A DNA stretch of 64,000 bases from Aureitalea marina. GTDB taxonomy: Bacteria; Bacteroidota; Bacteroidia; Flavobacteriales; Flavobacteriaceae. Below are positions 36,455-45,952 of this stretch, piece by piece. The DNA lies in contig NZ_MQUB01000001.1 of assembly GCF_002943755.1 (NCBI RefSeq), positions 1,538,501 to 1,602,500 of the forward strand, written 5' to 3'. The notes under the pieces were generated by a model that was given only the letters and a program-made list of their open reading frames with translations, was not told where the DNA came from and made no database searches. Within the stretch, counting starts at the first letter, position 1. Each line of letters opens with the position of its first letter. The translations under genes and the position numbers were made by a program.

Positions 36455-38245
36455 GTGATCCGAATCATCCTCATTGTAGCGATATCCTTCAGCCTGTTCA
36501 ATTTACAGGCTCAGGATAGCCGTTCTGAGGGCACGACCAAGGTCTCTGTTAAATCCGGATACTTAGAGAAGAAACCGGAATTCCCAAACGCTGTAATCTA
36601 TACCAAGGATAATTCCGGCCAGGTCTATATTGTACACGAAGGCATAGAGATGTGGTGTGATCAGGCCTATGTCTATCTGAATGACAACTTTGTCAAGGCC
36701 TATGGAAATGTCCGCATTACCCAGGGCGATACGGTAACCATGCGATCCAAATACGGCGAATACAACGGAAACACCTCCTTTGCCTTTGCCAGTGGCAATG
36801 TGGTCCTGACGGAGCCCCAGACCACCTTACAGACCGACACCCTTTACTTTGACCGCATCAAACAGCAGGCCTATTACCGGTCTGGTGGCACAGTGAGGGA
36901 TACAGCCAGTGTACTGACAAGCCGGGTAGGTCGCTATTTTGCCGAGACCAAGAAATACCAGTTCCTCTCCAGTGTGAAGATCGTCAACCCCAAGTATGTG
37001 GTGCGATCACCCCAATTGGATTTCTACTCCGAATCTGGTGGAGCCTATCTTTATGGAAAATCAACCATAGAAGGAGAGACCAGTACGGTCTATTGCGAAA
37101 GAGGCTATTACGATACACGGCGGGATGTGGGTTACTTCATCAAAAATTCCCGGATAGATTACGACAACCGGACACTTTATGGAGATTCCATCTATTTTAA
37201 CCGCAACATTGGTTTTGCTTCGGCCACCAACCACATCAGGGTCTTGGACACCCTCAATCAAAGTGTGATCCGCGGACATTATGCAGAAGTATATAGGGAT
37301 CAGGATTCTGTATTTATTACGAAGCGAGCCGTTGCCGTTACCTTGCGAGACAATGATTCGGTCTATGTCCATGCCGATACCCTGAGAGTAACCGGTAAAC
37401 CGGAAGAACGAATTATACGGGGTTTTTACCGCGCACGTATGTTCAAACCCGGGCAACCGGGAGAAGAGCCCACCAGCGGAAAATGCGATTCCATCTTTAT
37501 GGACCAACAAGCCGGCATCACCAAACTGATACGGGAACCGGTGCTGTGGAGTGGAGAGAATCAGATGATAGGAGATACCATCCACATCCTGTCCAACAAA
37601 CAGACGGAACAACTGGATACCCTGAAGGTCTTTAACAACGCCTTCCTGGTCCAAAAGGACAGTGCTGGCTATAACCAGGTCAAAGGACAAAGACTGATCG
37701 GTTTGTTTACGGACAATGAACTGGACACGGTCAACATCATCAAAAATGCCCAGGTCATCTACTACAACCGCAACGATAGCGGAGAATTAGTAGGGATAGA
37801 TAATACCGTCTCTAGTTCCATTCAACTCTACCTGGAAGAGCAGCAGATACAGGGGATGCGCTTTATCAAGAAAGTTCCGGGCAAGGTCTATCCGCCGTCA
37901 GAATTCCCGGAAAATGCCAGAATACTGCCGGGCTTCCAATGGAGGGGAGATGAAAGGCTGATGACCATAGACGATCTTTTTTTAGGTAAACCGGAACCCG
38001 TCCTTCCCAAGATTAGAGGTATCCCCCTACCCAGTGATCAGGGTGCCTTCTTTGATCCCATACCGGAAGAAGAGATTCAGATCGCGCCTCAATCCAAGTT
38101 GCAGACCAAGGATCTGCAATCCCGAGAAGGCGAACCCTTGCCTTTATCACAACCCAAGGACGAAAAGGACAGTGAAGCACTTAGAAACAGGAGGGTCAGG
38201 GACAGTTTGATTCTGAACTCTACGCGAAAGAAGGACAACGGGTGA
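36455..38245 (+). CDS. LptA/OstA-like exported protein (LPS transport), 596 aa
   Basis: An exported protein with signal peptide (IILIVAISFSLFNLQAQ) and an OstA/LptA-type beta-jellyroll at the N-terminal half: GIEMWCDQAYVYLNDNFVKAYGNVRITQGDTVTMRSKYGEY read in parts, a pattern repeated several times up to about residue 420. The last 120 residues are proline-rich and charged. Such large proteins probably help bridge LPS transport across the periplasm in Bacteroidota. The start is uncertain: GTG 36455 is the only usable codon in this frame (RBS AGAAGGA is directly adjacent), and the upstream TTG is blocked by a stop in CTGTTAG. A missing base near 36445 could hide an earlier start. The stop overlaps the next GTG. 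Confidence 0.82.
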   Translation: MIRIILIVAISFSLFNLQAQDSRSEGTTKVSVKSGYLEKKPEFPNAVIYTKDNSGQVYIVHEGIEMWCDQAYVYLNDNFVKAYGNVRITQGDTVTMRSKYGEYNGNTSFAFASGNVVLTEPQTTLQTDTLYFDRIKQQAYYRSGGTVRDTASVLTSRVGRYFAETKKYQFLSSVKIVNPKYVVRSPQLDFYSESGGAYLYGKSTIEGETSTVYCERGYYDTRRDVGYFIKNSRIDYDNRTLYGDSIYFNRNIGFASATNHIRVLDTLNQSVIRGHYAEVYRDQDSVFITKRAVAVTLRDNDSVYVHADTLRVTGKPEERIIRGFYRARMFKPGQPGEEPTSGKCDSIFMDQQAGITKLIREPVLWSGENQMIGDTIHILSNKQTEQLDTLKVFNNAFLVQKDSAGYNQVKGQRLIGLFTDNELDTVNIIKNAQVIYYNRNDSGELVGIDNTVSSSIQLYLEEQQIQGMRFIKKVPGKVYPPSEFPENARILPGFQWRGDERLMTIDDLFLGKPEPVLPKIRGIPLPSDQGAFFDPIPEEEIQIAPQSKLQTKDLQSREGEPLPLSQPKDEKDSEALRNRRVRDSLILNSTRKKDNG

Positions 38246-39429
38246 AATCTGACTTTTTAAAATACCAGGCACAGACCACACCTCATCCTCTGGCCATGAC
38301 CGTGAAGCGGGCTAAAGGCTCTTATATCTACGATGAGCAGGACAAGGCCTACCTGGATTTTGTGGCGGGCGTATCCGCTTGTACACTGGGGCACAGCCAC
38401 CCCGCAGTGGTGAAGGCCGTAAAAGACCAAATGGATAAATACGCCCATGTGATGGTTTATGGCGAATATGTGCAGCAACCGGCCCTTGAGCTGTGCAAAT
38501 TGTTGGCGGATCAGTTACCACCAGAATTGTCTACTACCTATTTGGTAAACAGCGGAACCGAGGCCATGGAAGGGGCCATGAAGTTGGCCCGGCGGGTAAC
38601 TGGCAGAAGTAAATTCCTTTATGCAGACAAGGCCTATCACGGTAACACTTATGGCTCGTTAAGCATCATGGGATACGAACCCAGGAAAGCACCTTTTGAA
38701 CCCATGCTCCCTGATTGCCATGCCATTCCTTTCAACGATAAGGAGGCGCTGGATAAGATAGATGAGAATACTGCAGCTGTGATCCTGGAAACCATACAGG
38801 GTGGAGCTGGCTTCATTCTGCCGGAATTGGGTTACCTGGAGGCGGTCAGGAAACGATGTGACCAAGTAGGTGCGATGCTGATCCTGGATGAGATACAACC
38901 TGGATTTGGCCGAACCGGGAAATTATTTGGCTTTGAACATTACGGCATTCAACCGGACATCCTGGTTATTGGCAAGGGTATGGGCGGTGGCCTGCCCATA
39001 GGTGCATTCATCGGTTCCCACGATGATATGCAGTTGCTGGCTGACAATCCGAAACTGGGTCATATTACCACTTTTGGTGGCCATCCGGTCATCGCAGCCG
39101 CGGCTCTGGCCACGCTAAAAGAACTATTGAATACAGATCTTATCCCAGGAACACTGGAAAAGGAAATACTCATTAGGGAGCAATTAAAGCATCCTCTTAT
39201 TAAAGAGGTCCGAGGCCGGGGCCTTATGCTGGCTTTTATGCTGGAAGATCCAGAACAAGTGAACCGCCTGATCCTGACTTGCCAGGACCGTGGATTGATC
39301 CTTTTTTGGCTGTTATTCGAGCCTTGTGCGGTCCGCGTGACCCCACCACTTACCGTTAGCGAAGAAGAGATCATGGCGGGTTGTCAGCTTATTCGTACCG
39401 TTTTGGACGAAATTGCAGCCTCCAGCTAA
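38242..39429 (+). CDS. Class III aminotransferase, acetylornithine/aspartate aminotransferase family
   Basis: PLP-dependent transaminase of 395 residues. I see GxGVYVWDx-like YIYDEQDKAYLDFVAGVSACTLGH, NSGTEAMEGAMKLAR, the PLP-contact LILDEIQPGFGRTG and the Schiff-base Lys in LVIGKGMGGGLPIGA. The GTG start overlaps the previous stop by 3 bp, implying coupling. Substrate is uncertain: relatives include acetylornithine and 4-aminobutyrate transaminases. A palindromic AT-rich stretch (TGATTTAAATCA, 39432-39443) follows the stop. Confidence 0.88.
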   Translation: MKSDFLKYQAQTTPHPLAMTVKRAKGSYIYDEQDKAYLDFVAGVSACTLGHSHPAVVKAVKDQMDKYAHVMVYGEYVQQPALELCKLLADQLPPELSTTYLVNSGTEAMEGAMKLARRVTGRSKFLYADKAYHGNTYGSLSIMGYEPRKAPFEPMLPDCHAIPFNDKEALDKIDENTAAVILETIQGGAGFILPELGYLEAVRKRCDQVGAMLILDEIQPGFGRTGKLFGFEHYGIQPDILVIGKGMGGGLPIGAFIGSHDDMQLLADNPKLGHITTFGGHPVIAAAALATLKELLNTDLIPGTLEKEILIREQLKHPLIKEVRGRGLMLAFMLEDPEQVNRLILTCQDRGLILFWLLFEPCAVRVTPPLTVSEEEIMAGCQLIRTVLDEIAASS

Positions 39430-39512
39430 ATTGATTTAAATCACTTTATATCAATTACTTACAAAGTTTTTCCGTGTTGATAACCCCGTTAACAAGAATA
39501 GCGGCACGACTC

Positions 39513-39541
39513 TTGAACTCCTCTTTAGGTTACTATCTTTA
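39513..39541 (+). promoter_or_regulatory. Promoter of the TPR-repeat gene
   Basis: TTG (39513-39515), an 18-base spacer and TATCTTTA (39534-39541, one mismatch to TAnnTTTG). The ATG follows 28 bases later. Confidence 0.45.
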
Positions 39542-39569
39542 AGAAGAAGAACCTGTTAACGCCCCGCGT

Positions 39570-40969
39570 ATGCAACTAAGCCCTAACGAGCATAACGACT
39601 TCTCTCTTTCCAAATTCGAATCCATGCTGAAAACGAATGATGTCTACTTCTTCGACTCCGAAGAGTTTGAGAACATCATTCAGTATTATTTGGAGAATGG
39701 AAAGATCGCCTTGGCCAAAAAGGCTACCAAGATGGGTCTGGAACAACATCCTTCGAGTACCAACTTGAAACTGTTCCAGGTTGAGATGCATATATTCGAG
39801 AACGAACTGGACACAGCCGAGATACTTTTGGATGAGATCTACATCCTGGAGAAGTCCAACGAGGAGGTTTACATTCAGAAGGCAAATATCTGTTCCCGCC
39901 GGGACAAGCACAATAAGGCCATTAAGCTGTTGGAAAAAGCCCTTAGCATTACCGACGACCAGGCAGATGTACTTTCCCTATTGGGTATGGAATACCTCTT
40001 TATCGAGGATTTCGAAAACGCCAAGTACTACTTTATGAAGTGCCTGGAACAGGACGACTCGGATTATACGGCACTATACAATATCATTTACTGCTTTGAG
40101 TACCTGGAGCAGCATGAGGCAGCCATCGATTATCTGAATATATTCCTGAACAAAAACCCCTACAGCGAAGTGGGCTGGCATCAGGTAGGTAAGCAATATT
40201 ACATACTAAAGCAGTATCAAAAAGCGCTGGCCGCCTTTGATTTTGCCGTTATCAGCGACGATCGCTTTATTGGCGCTTACCTGGAGAAGGGTAAGACCTT
40301 GGAAAAATTAGGGCGCTACCAGCAAGCTATCGATTGTTATAGTATCACCCTAGGGCTGGACGACCCCACCAGTTTTGCCTTATTGCGGATCGGGAAGTGC
40401 CACGAGCGGTTAGGCCACCTGGACAAGGCCTTACAATTCTATAACAAATGTGTGGAAGAGGATGGCTTATTGGATAAAGGATGGATCGCTATAACAGACT
40501 TCTACTTCAGGCAAAAAAATTATCAGAAAGCCCTGTATTACATCGACAAGGCCATCAATATAGACAGTGAAAATGTCTTGTACTGGAAACGCTATGCCAA
40601 GATCAATAACCGCTTAAATCTGTTCGAAGAGGCCGAACACGGTTATCGTCGGGCCCTAGAGCTGGGAAATTATGAACAGGACACCTGGCTGGTACGATGT
40701 GATATCCTGTTACAGTTAGGTGAGAACCAGGCAGCGGTGAACAATCTCTTCCAGGCAGCAGAATTCTACCCGGAAAGCCCGGAGATCGAATTCCGCTTAG
40801 CCGGACTGTTCTTTACCCTGAACGAACCTTGCAAGGCCGAGTTTCACCTCAAGAATGGACTGGACCTGGACCCCGATTTCACCATAGTGATTGAGGAACT
40901 ATTCCCCAGGTTTACGACCGGGATACAGTCCAGCAAATTATCCGATCCCACCAAAAGCCTTCCCTATAA
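39570..40969 (+). pseudogene. Tetratricopeptide repeat protein; C-terminal frameshift
   Basis: A cytoplasmic protein built of about ten TPR units from residue 60 on (for example QADVLSLLGMEYLFIEDFENAKYYF and YQKALYYIDKAINIDSENV), a family found throughout flavobacteria. As sequenced the frame runs on to 41012, through a promoter element and into the next gene. Restoring a G after CCCC at 40904-40907 changes LFPRFTTGIQ to LFPEVYDRDTVQQIIRSH and a stop at 40967-40969. That makes a 466-residue protein with the charged ending usual for the family. I therefore give the corrected end. Function is unknown, presumably protein-protein scaffolding. Confidence 0.8.
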
Positions 40970-40975
40970 TTTCGC

Positions 40976-40983
40976 TACTTTTG
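40976..40983 (+). promoter_or_regulatory. Candidate -7 element for the DUF368-aroE transcript
   Basis: TACTTTTG matches TAnnTTTG in full, 18 bases before ATG 41002. It lies inside the uncorrected reading frame of the upstream TPR gene, which supports the corrected stop at 40969. Confidence 0.5.
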
Positions 40984-41001
40984 AGGTTTACTCAATAGTC
41001 T

Positions 41002-41976
41002 ATGCCGGGTAGGAATTTCAGACAGTATTTTCTGTTAAGTTTAAAGGGTATTGCTATGGGGGCCGCCGATGTGGTCCCGGGTGTATCTGGTGGTACCATC
41101 GCCTTTATTAGCGGGATCTACGAAGAGTTGATCGAGACCATACACGGTCTGGATCTGGGCTTTTTTAAGAGCTGGAAGAAGGATGGGATCAAAGCAGCCT
41201 GGAGCAAATATAATCTTGGATTTCTTACGGCCTTATTCGGGGGGATATTGGTGAGTATACTGTCTTTGGCCAAAGCAATTGCCTGGCTCTTGGAGCACCA
41301 CCCTATCGCCGTCTGGTCCTTTTTCTTTGGCCTGATTCTGGCCAGTATTATTTACGTAGGAAGAGACATCGGCAAATGGAATATTCCCGTGGTGGTAGCT
41401 ATTTTGTTGGGAGCTATCATTTCCTATATGATCACCATCACGGAACCCATTGGAAGCCCCGAAAGCACTTGGTTCCTATTCCTGGCCGGTTTTGTGGCCA
41501 TCATCGCCATGATATTACCCGGTATTTCTGGAGCCTTCATCCTCCTACTGATCGGCGCCTATACGGCCGTCATCGGGACGGTAAATGATTTTACGGCAGC
41601 CCTGGGGTCGGGAGACAGCAGTGCAATGGGCAGTGCAGGCCTAAAATTGACGGTCTTTGCGATAGGTGCGGTCATCGGACTCAAGGTATTCAGTGGTGGG
41701 CTCAACTGGATGTTCAAAAACTATAAGGATTTGACCCTAGCTGTGTTGACTGGATTTATGATCGGGGCCCTGAACAAGATCTGGCCCTGGAAGCAGGTGA
41801 TCAGTTATCGCACCAACAGCCATGGTGAAGAAGTTCCTTTCCTGGAGCGATCGGTTTGGCCTGCGGACTATACCGGTGAGCCTAAGCTTATGTTGGCGAT
41901 CGGTATGACAACAATCGGTTTTGGGATCTTGTTTGCAATCGAGTTCCTCGCAGCATCCAGAAAATCCCCAGACTAA
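41002..41976 (+). CDS. DUF368 family membrane protein, undecaprenyl-phosphate translocase type
   Basis: A 324-residue polytopic membrane protein. DUF368 proteins (PopT) have been linked to recycling of undecaprenyl phosphate, the lipid carrier of peptidoglycan and surface polysaccharides, across the membrane. The double signature is seen: GIAMGAADVVPGVSGGTIAFISG at the start and its internal-repeat counterpart MILPGISGAFILLLIGAY near residue 170. About eight membrane helices are predicted. The next gene, a second DUF368 paralogue, starts on the base after its stop. That the function here is lipid-carrier transport is inference from the family. Confidence 0.9.
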   Translation: MPGRNFRQYFLLSLKGIAMGAADVVPGVSGGTIAFISGIYEELIETIHGLDLGFFKSWKKDGIKAAWSKYNLGFLTALFGGILVSILSLAKAIAWLLEHHPIAVWSFFFGLILASIIYVGRDIGKWNIPVVVAILLGAIISYMITITEPIGSPESTWFLFLAGFVAIIAMILPGISGAFILLLIGAYTAVIGTVNDFTAALGSGDSSAMGSAGLKLTVFAIGAVIGLKVFSGGLNWMFKNYKDLTLAVLTGFMIGALNKIWPWKQVISYRTNSHGEEVPFLERSVWPADYTGEPKLMLAIGMTTIGFGILFAIEFLAASRKSPD

Positions 41977-43002
41977 ATGGAGCAGACCCGGACATTAAGC
42001 GACCGGATCTGGTTGTTCCTAAAAGGCCTCGCCATGGGGGCAGCCAACAAGGTGCCCGGTGTTTCGGGTGGTATGATCGCTTTTGTTGCCGGTTTCTATG
42101 AGGAGTTCATCTACTCCCTGCAGAAGATCAATAGCAAAGCCTTCAAATTGCTCATCAATGGCCGATTCAAAAGTTTTTATCAGTACATCAACGGTCGGTT
42201 CCTGGGATTGCTTTTCCTGGGGATGATCGTCAGTTACTTCAGTGTTTCCAAACTTCTAGACTACTTTTTGGTGCATTACGAACTCTATGTCTGGAGTGCA
42301 TTCTTCGGTATGATCATCGGCTCCATATACTATGTGGCCAAGGATTTTGGAGATTGGACCCGGGCCAACATGGTCTATTTGCTACTCGGGGTCATGGTGG
42401 GTATAGGTATCAGTTTCCTCGAACCCGCTACCGAGAACAGGAACCTGATCTTTGTCTTCTTTTGCGGAATGATCTCGGTGTCAGGGATGACCTTACCCGG
42501 ACTCTCCGGTTCCTTTATCCTGATCCTGATAGGAAATTATGTGCTGCTATTGGTCGATGCGGTAAATGCGCTTTACGATACCATGGCCGAACTCATCGGT
42601 GGTAGTACCGCGTTTATGGACAATCCAGAGCGGATCGACCTGCTGATCATCCTGGTGGTCTTTTCTCTAGGATCACTGGCCGGATTGATCTTCCTTTCCC
42701 ATATGCTGGCCTATGTATTAAAACGATTCCATCAGCCTACCTTCGCCGTGATCATCGGGTTCATTACCGGTTCTCTGGGGGTGGTTTGGCCTTGGAAGAA
42801 CACCATCTACGACCTCAAGCCAGACGGAACACCCATGCTGGATTCCAGCGGTAAACCTATTATCGATAATTACGAGAGATACTGGCCCAGTTCCCTGGAT
42901 GCTGAGAACTTGCTGGCCATACTCTTCATCTTGTTAGGGATAGGCATCGTACTGGGACTGGATATCTATCAAAGAAGAAATAAGCAATTAACGGATGGCT
43001 AG
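41977..43002 (+). CDS. DUF368 family membrane protein, second copy
   Basis: A 341-residue paralogue of the preceding protein, with GLAMGAANKVPGVSGGMIAFVAG and MTLPGLSGSFILILIGNY in the same positions. The copies differ enough (insertions around residues 190 and 270) to be an old duplication. A larger hydrophilic loop (YDLKPDGTPMLDSSGKP) lies near residue 275. It overlaps aroE by 8 bp, so all three genes are one transcript. It could work as a partner or have a different lipid substrate from copy one. Confidence 0.9.
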   Translation: MEQTRTLSDRIWLFLKGLAMGAANKVPGVSGGMIAFVAGFYEEFIYSLQKINSKAFKLLINGRFKSFYQYINGRFLGLLFLGMIVSYFSVSKLLDYFLVHYELYVWSAFFGMIIGSIYYVAKDFGDWTRANMVYLLLGVMVGIGISFLEPATENRNLIFVFFCGMISVSGMTLPGLSGSFILILIGNYVLLLVDAVNALYDTMAELIGGSTAFMDNPERIDLLIILVVFSLGSLAGLIFLSHMLAYVLKRFHQPTFAVIIGFITGSLGVVWPWKNTIYDLKPDGTPMLDSSGKPIIDNYERYWPSSLDAENLLAILFILLGIGIVLGLDIYQRRNKQLTDG

Positions 43003-43723
43003 ATTTGGACTGATAGGCAGGAACATAGACTACTCCTTCTCTCGTGGCTATTTTGCGAAGAAATTCGAGGAAATGGAGTTGGACCACAGTTATGAGAATT
43101 TTGATCTGCCTGGTGAAAGTGAATTGCAGCCGGTATTGCAAAATCTGACCGATGTTAAAGGATATAACGTAACCATCCCCTACAAGCAGGCTGTCATTCC
43201 CTTATTGGATCGACTGGATGAAGATGCCGAACAGATAGGTGCAGTTAACACCATTAAACGGACAGTTTACGGGGAATTGCACGGTTACAACACCGATCAC
43301 ATCGGTTTTGCTCGCGCATTGGAGAGTTACTTACCGCTGTCTTCCGATAAGGTCCTGGTCCTTGGAACAGGCGGAGCTTCCAAAGCTGTAGTTTACGCGC
43401 TAAAAATCATGGGTTATAATGTAAAGGTGGTCTCTCGCTCAATTGAGGCTGACCTGACCTATAGCGAGCTAAACGCTGACATGATTGCTCACTTTGGGAT
43501 GATTGTCAACTGTACCCCTTTGGGAACCCATCCAGAGGTTGATCGATACCCTGATATACCCTACGAAGGATTAAAACCCAAGCAACTCCTTTTTGACCTC
43601 ATTTACAACCCAGCCATAACCCAGTTTATGGCCAAGGGCGAGGAAATGGGGTGCCAAACCAGCAATGGTTATCAGATGCTGGTGGAACAGGCAGAAGCCG
43701 CCTGGGCCATCTGGAATCCCTAA
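42995..43723 (+). CDS. aroE: Shikimate dehydrogenase
   Basis: NADPH-dependent reduction of 3-dehydroshikimate in aromatic amino acid synthesis. The 242-residue protein has the substrate motif IDYSFSRGYF, the catalytic Lys in GYNVTIPYKQAV, AVNTIKR, GYNTDHIGF, the nucleotide motif LVLGTGGASKAVVYAL and the end GYQMLVEQAEAAW. It is a short form common in Bacteroidota. The start overlaps the DUF368 gene by 8 bp. Confidence 0.95.
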   Translation: MARFGLIGRNIDYSFSRGYFAKKFEEMELDHSYENFDLPGESELQPVLQNLTDVKGYNVTIPYKQAVIPLLDRLDEDAEQIGAVNTIKRTVYGELHGYNTDHIGFARALESYLPLSSDKVLVLGTGGASKAVVYALKIMGYNVKVVSRSIEADLTYSELNADMIAHFGMIVNCTPLGTHPEVDRYPDIPYEGLKPKQLLFDLIYNPAITQFMAKGEEMGCQTSNGYQMLVEQAEAAWAIWNP

Positions 43724-43760
43724 GAACTTATTAAGAAATAGTAAAAACAAGCCTCTTCCT

Positions 43761-43790
43761 TTGCGATTAAGGGGGTTGTTAGTATCTTGA
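43761..43790 (+). promoter_or_regulatory. Candidate promoter of the DUF349 gene
   Basis: TTG (43761-43763) and TATCTTGA (43783-43790) are 19 bases apart; the -7 element deviates from TAnnTTTG at its last two positions. The ATG is 32 bases further on. Confidence 0.35.
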
Positions 43791-43822
43791 CCCAAGCTTC
43801 AAGAACCTAAACATAGCCCGCT

Positions 43823-45952
43823 ATGTCCGACGAAAAATTGCCAGAAAAAGACAAAGAGATCACATCCAGTGATCCTAAAGAAGAAACCACTCCTACACCA
43901 GAGGTACCTGAGACTCCAGAACCCGAGGCCGCTGAAACTCCCGCCTCGCCCGAACCGGAAAAATCCGAAGAGCCGGTAGCAGAGGCTGCTTTAAAAGCCG
44001 AGGAAAAAGGTGCCGAGGAGACAGAACCGGCTGAAGATCCGGTCACTGAAAAGACCGAAACCGCTGAGCCTGAAAAGGAGGAAAAGCCTGCAGAAGCTAC
44101 TGCCGATCCAGAAAAGGCGGCAGATACTCCAGAAGACAAAGCCGAAGAATCTCCAGAGGAAAAACCTGAGGAGAAAAAGGTGGAGATCGACTACGGTAAA
44201 CTGTCCCAGCTGGAACTTATTGAAGCATTTAGAGGCCTGCTGAAAGCAGGTAATATGGGGCAGATCAAAAATGAAGTGGACCAGATACGGTCGTCATTTA
44301 ATGGTAAATTCCAGGCAGAACTGGATGCCGAAAAGGAAAAATTCCTGGCCGAAGGTGGGAACGAGATCGACTTCCACTATACCACTCCCCTGCGGAAGCA
44401 GTTCAATTCGGTCTATTTTGAATACAAGGAGAAACGGGCAGATCATTACAAGAAGGTAAAAAAGGATCTGCAGGCCAACCTGGAAAAAAGGCAAGAACTG
44501 ATCGAAGAGCTGAAAGGATTGCTCAGTGTAGACGAGAACATCAACACTACCTATAAACATTTCAAGGAAATACAGGACCAATGGCATATAGCTGGCCCAA
44601 TCCCGCGTGACCAGTACAATACCGTATGGAATACCTACCGGCATCATGTGGAGAATTTCTATGATTTCCTTCACTTGAACCGGGAATTCCGGGACCTGGA
44701 CTTCAAACATAACCTGGAAAAGAAATTACGTCTGATTGGACGGGCCGAAGAGCTTGGACAAGAAGAAAATGTTCCCAAGGCCTTCCGGGAACTGCAAACC
44801 CTTCACAAGGTATGGAAGGAAGAGATAGGACCTGTGGCCAAGGAACATCGTGAGGAAATCTGGAAGCGTTTTAGTGATGCTACCCAAAAGATTCACGACC
44901 GGCGAGAAGCTTTCTTGAAGGACCAGGATGTCATCCTGGAGGCCAATTATGAGAAGAAACAGGCGATAGTGGATCAGATCTCAGATCAGCAACCCAAGGC
45001 TGGCTCCAGTCACCAGGCCTGGCAGCAGGCCATCAAGCGGGTACAGAAATTAAGGGATGAATTCTTTGAACTGGGCCCTGTACCGCGCACCAAGAACAAA
45101 GAACTGTGGAATCAGTTTAAGGATGCCACCAGGGACTTCAACCGTCAGAAGAACAACTTTTATAAAGATCAAAAGAAGGATCAGTTCGTGAACCTGGAGA
45201 AGAAAAGAGAGTTGGTGAAGATCGCCCATGACAACAAGGATAGTGATGACTTTGAGACCACTACCGCATTGATGAAGAAGATCCAGCAGGATTGGAAGAA
45301 GATCGGACATGTACCTCGCAAGGAAAGTGATAAGATCTGGAAGGAATTCAAGGAAGCCTGTAACAACTACTTTGACCGAGTTCATGGGAAGCGCAACCAG
45401 GCCAGCAAACAAGAAGAAGAAAACCTGGTGACCAAACAAGCCATGCTGGAGGAGATCAAAGGCATGAAACTGTCTGGTGAGAAGGAGGCGGACTTGGAAA
45501 CCATTCGAGAAAAAATGGACCAGTGGAAGGCCATTGGCCGGGTACCTATCAAAAAGAAGAATATCGACCAGCAGTTTAACAAAGCGATCGATGCTCACCT
45601 GAACACCTTAAAGCTGGATAAGCAACAGTCGGAACTGTTTAAGTTTGAAGCCAAGGTAAATACACTGGTAGCCGAGGCAGACCAGCGTAAACTGAACAAC
45701 GAGGAGATCTTCTTGCGCAAGAAAATAGACGAGGTCAAAAAAGAGATCGGGCAATTGGAGAACAATCTCGGTTTCTTCCAACATGTTGCAGACGACAACC
45801 CCTTGGTGGCCGAAGTGCATAAAAATATCGGGCAGCATAAGACCGAATTGGAAAAATGGAAGGATAAACTAAAGACCTTCAGAGTATTGACCCGTCCTCC
45901 CAAGGAAGAACCAGCAGCAGCAGATACCGCCGAAGAGAGTAGTGAAGATTAG
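43823..45952 (+). CDS. DUF349 repeat protein with acidic N-terminal region
   Basis: A 709-residue, highly charged cytoplasmic protein. Residues 1-120 are almost only Glu, Pro, Ala, Lys and Thr, with repeated PExPE and EEKPE-like steps, probably disordered. Then come about five DUF349 units with the pattern W-x-IG-x-VPR...W..F..A, seen at QWHIAGPIPRDQYN, VWKEEIGPVAKEHREE, FELGPVPRTKNKELW, DWKKIGHVPRKESDKIW and QWKAIGRVPIKKKN. The rest is coiled coil. The family is widespread in Bacteroidota and Actinobacteria, but function is unknown to me. It converges with mazG, overlapping by 4 bp. Confidence 0.88.
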   Translation: MSDEKLPEKDKEITSSDPKEETTPTPEVPETPEPEAAETPASPEPEKSEEPVAEAALKAEEKGAEETEPAEDPVTEKTETAEPEKEEKPAEATADPEKAADTPEDKAEESPEEKPEEKKVEIDYGKLSQLELIEAFRGLLKAGNMGQIKNEVDQIRSSFNGKFQAELDAEKEKFLAEGGNEIDFHYTTPLRKQFNSVYFEYKEKRADHYKKVKKDLQANLEKRQELIEELKGLLSVDENINTTYKHFKEIQDQWHIAGPIPRDQYNTVWNTYRHHVENFYDFLHLNREFRDLDFKHNLEKKLRLIGRAEELGQEENVPKAFRELQTLHKVWKEEIGPVAKEHREEIWKRFSDATQKIHDRREAFLKDQDVILEANYEKKQAIVDQISDQQPKAGSSHQAWQQAIKRVQKLRDEFFELGPVPRTKNKELWNQFKDATRDFNRQKNNFYKDQKKDQFVNLEKKRELVKIAHDNKDSDDFETTTALMKKIQQDWKKIGHVPRKESDKIWKEFKEACNNYFDRVHGKRNQASKQEEENLVTKQAMLEEIKGMKLSGEKEADLETIREKMDQWKAIGRVPIKKKNIDQQFNKAIDAHLNTLKLDKQQSELFKFEAKVNTLVAEADQRKLNNEEIFLRKKIDEVKKEIGQLENNLGFFQHVADDNPLVAEVHKNIGQHKTELEKWKDKLKTFRVLTRPPKEEPAAADTAEESSED

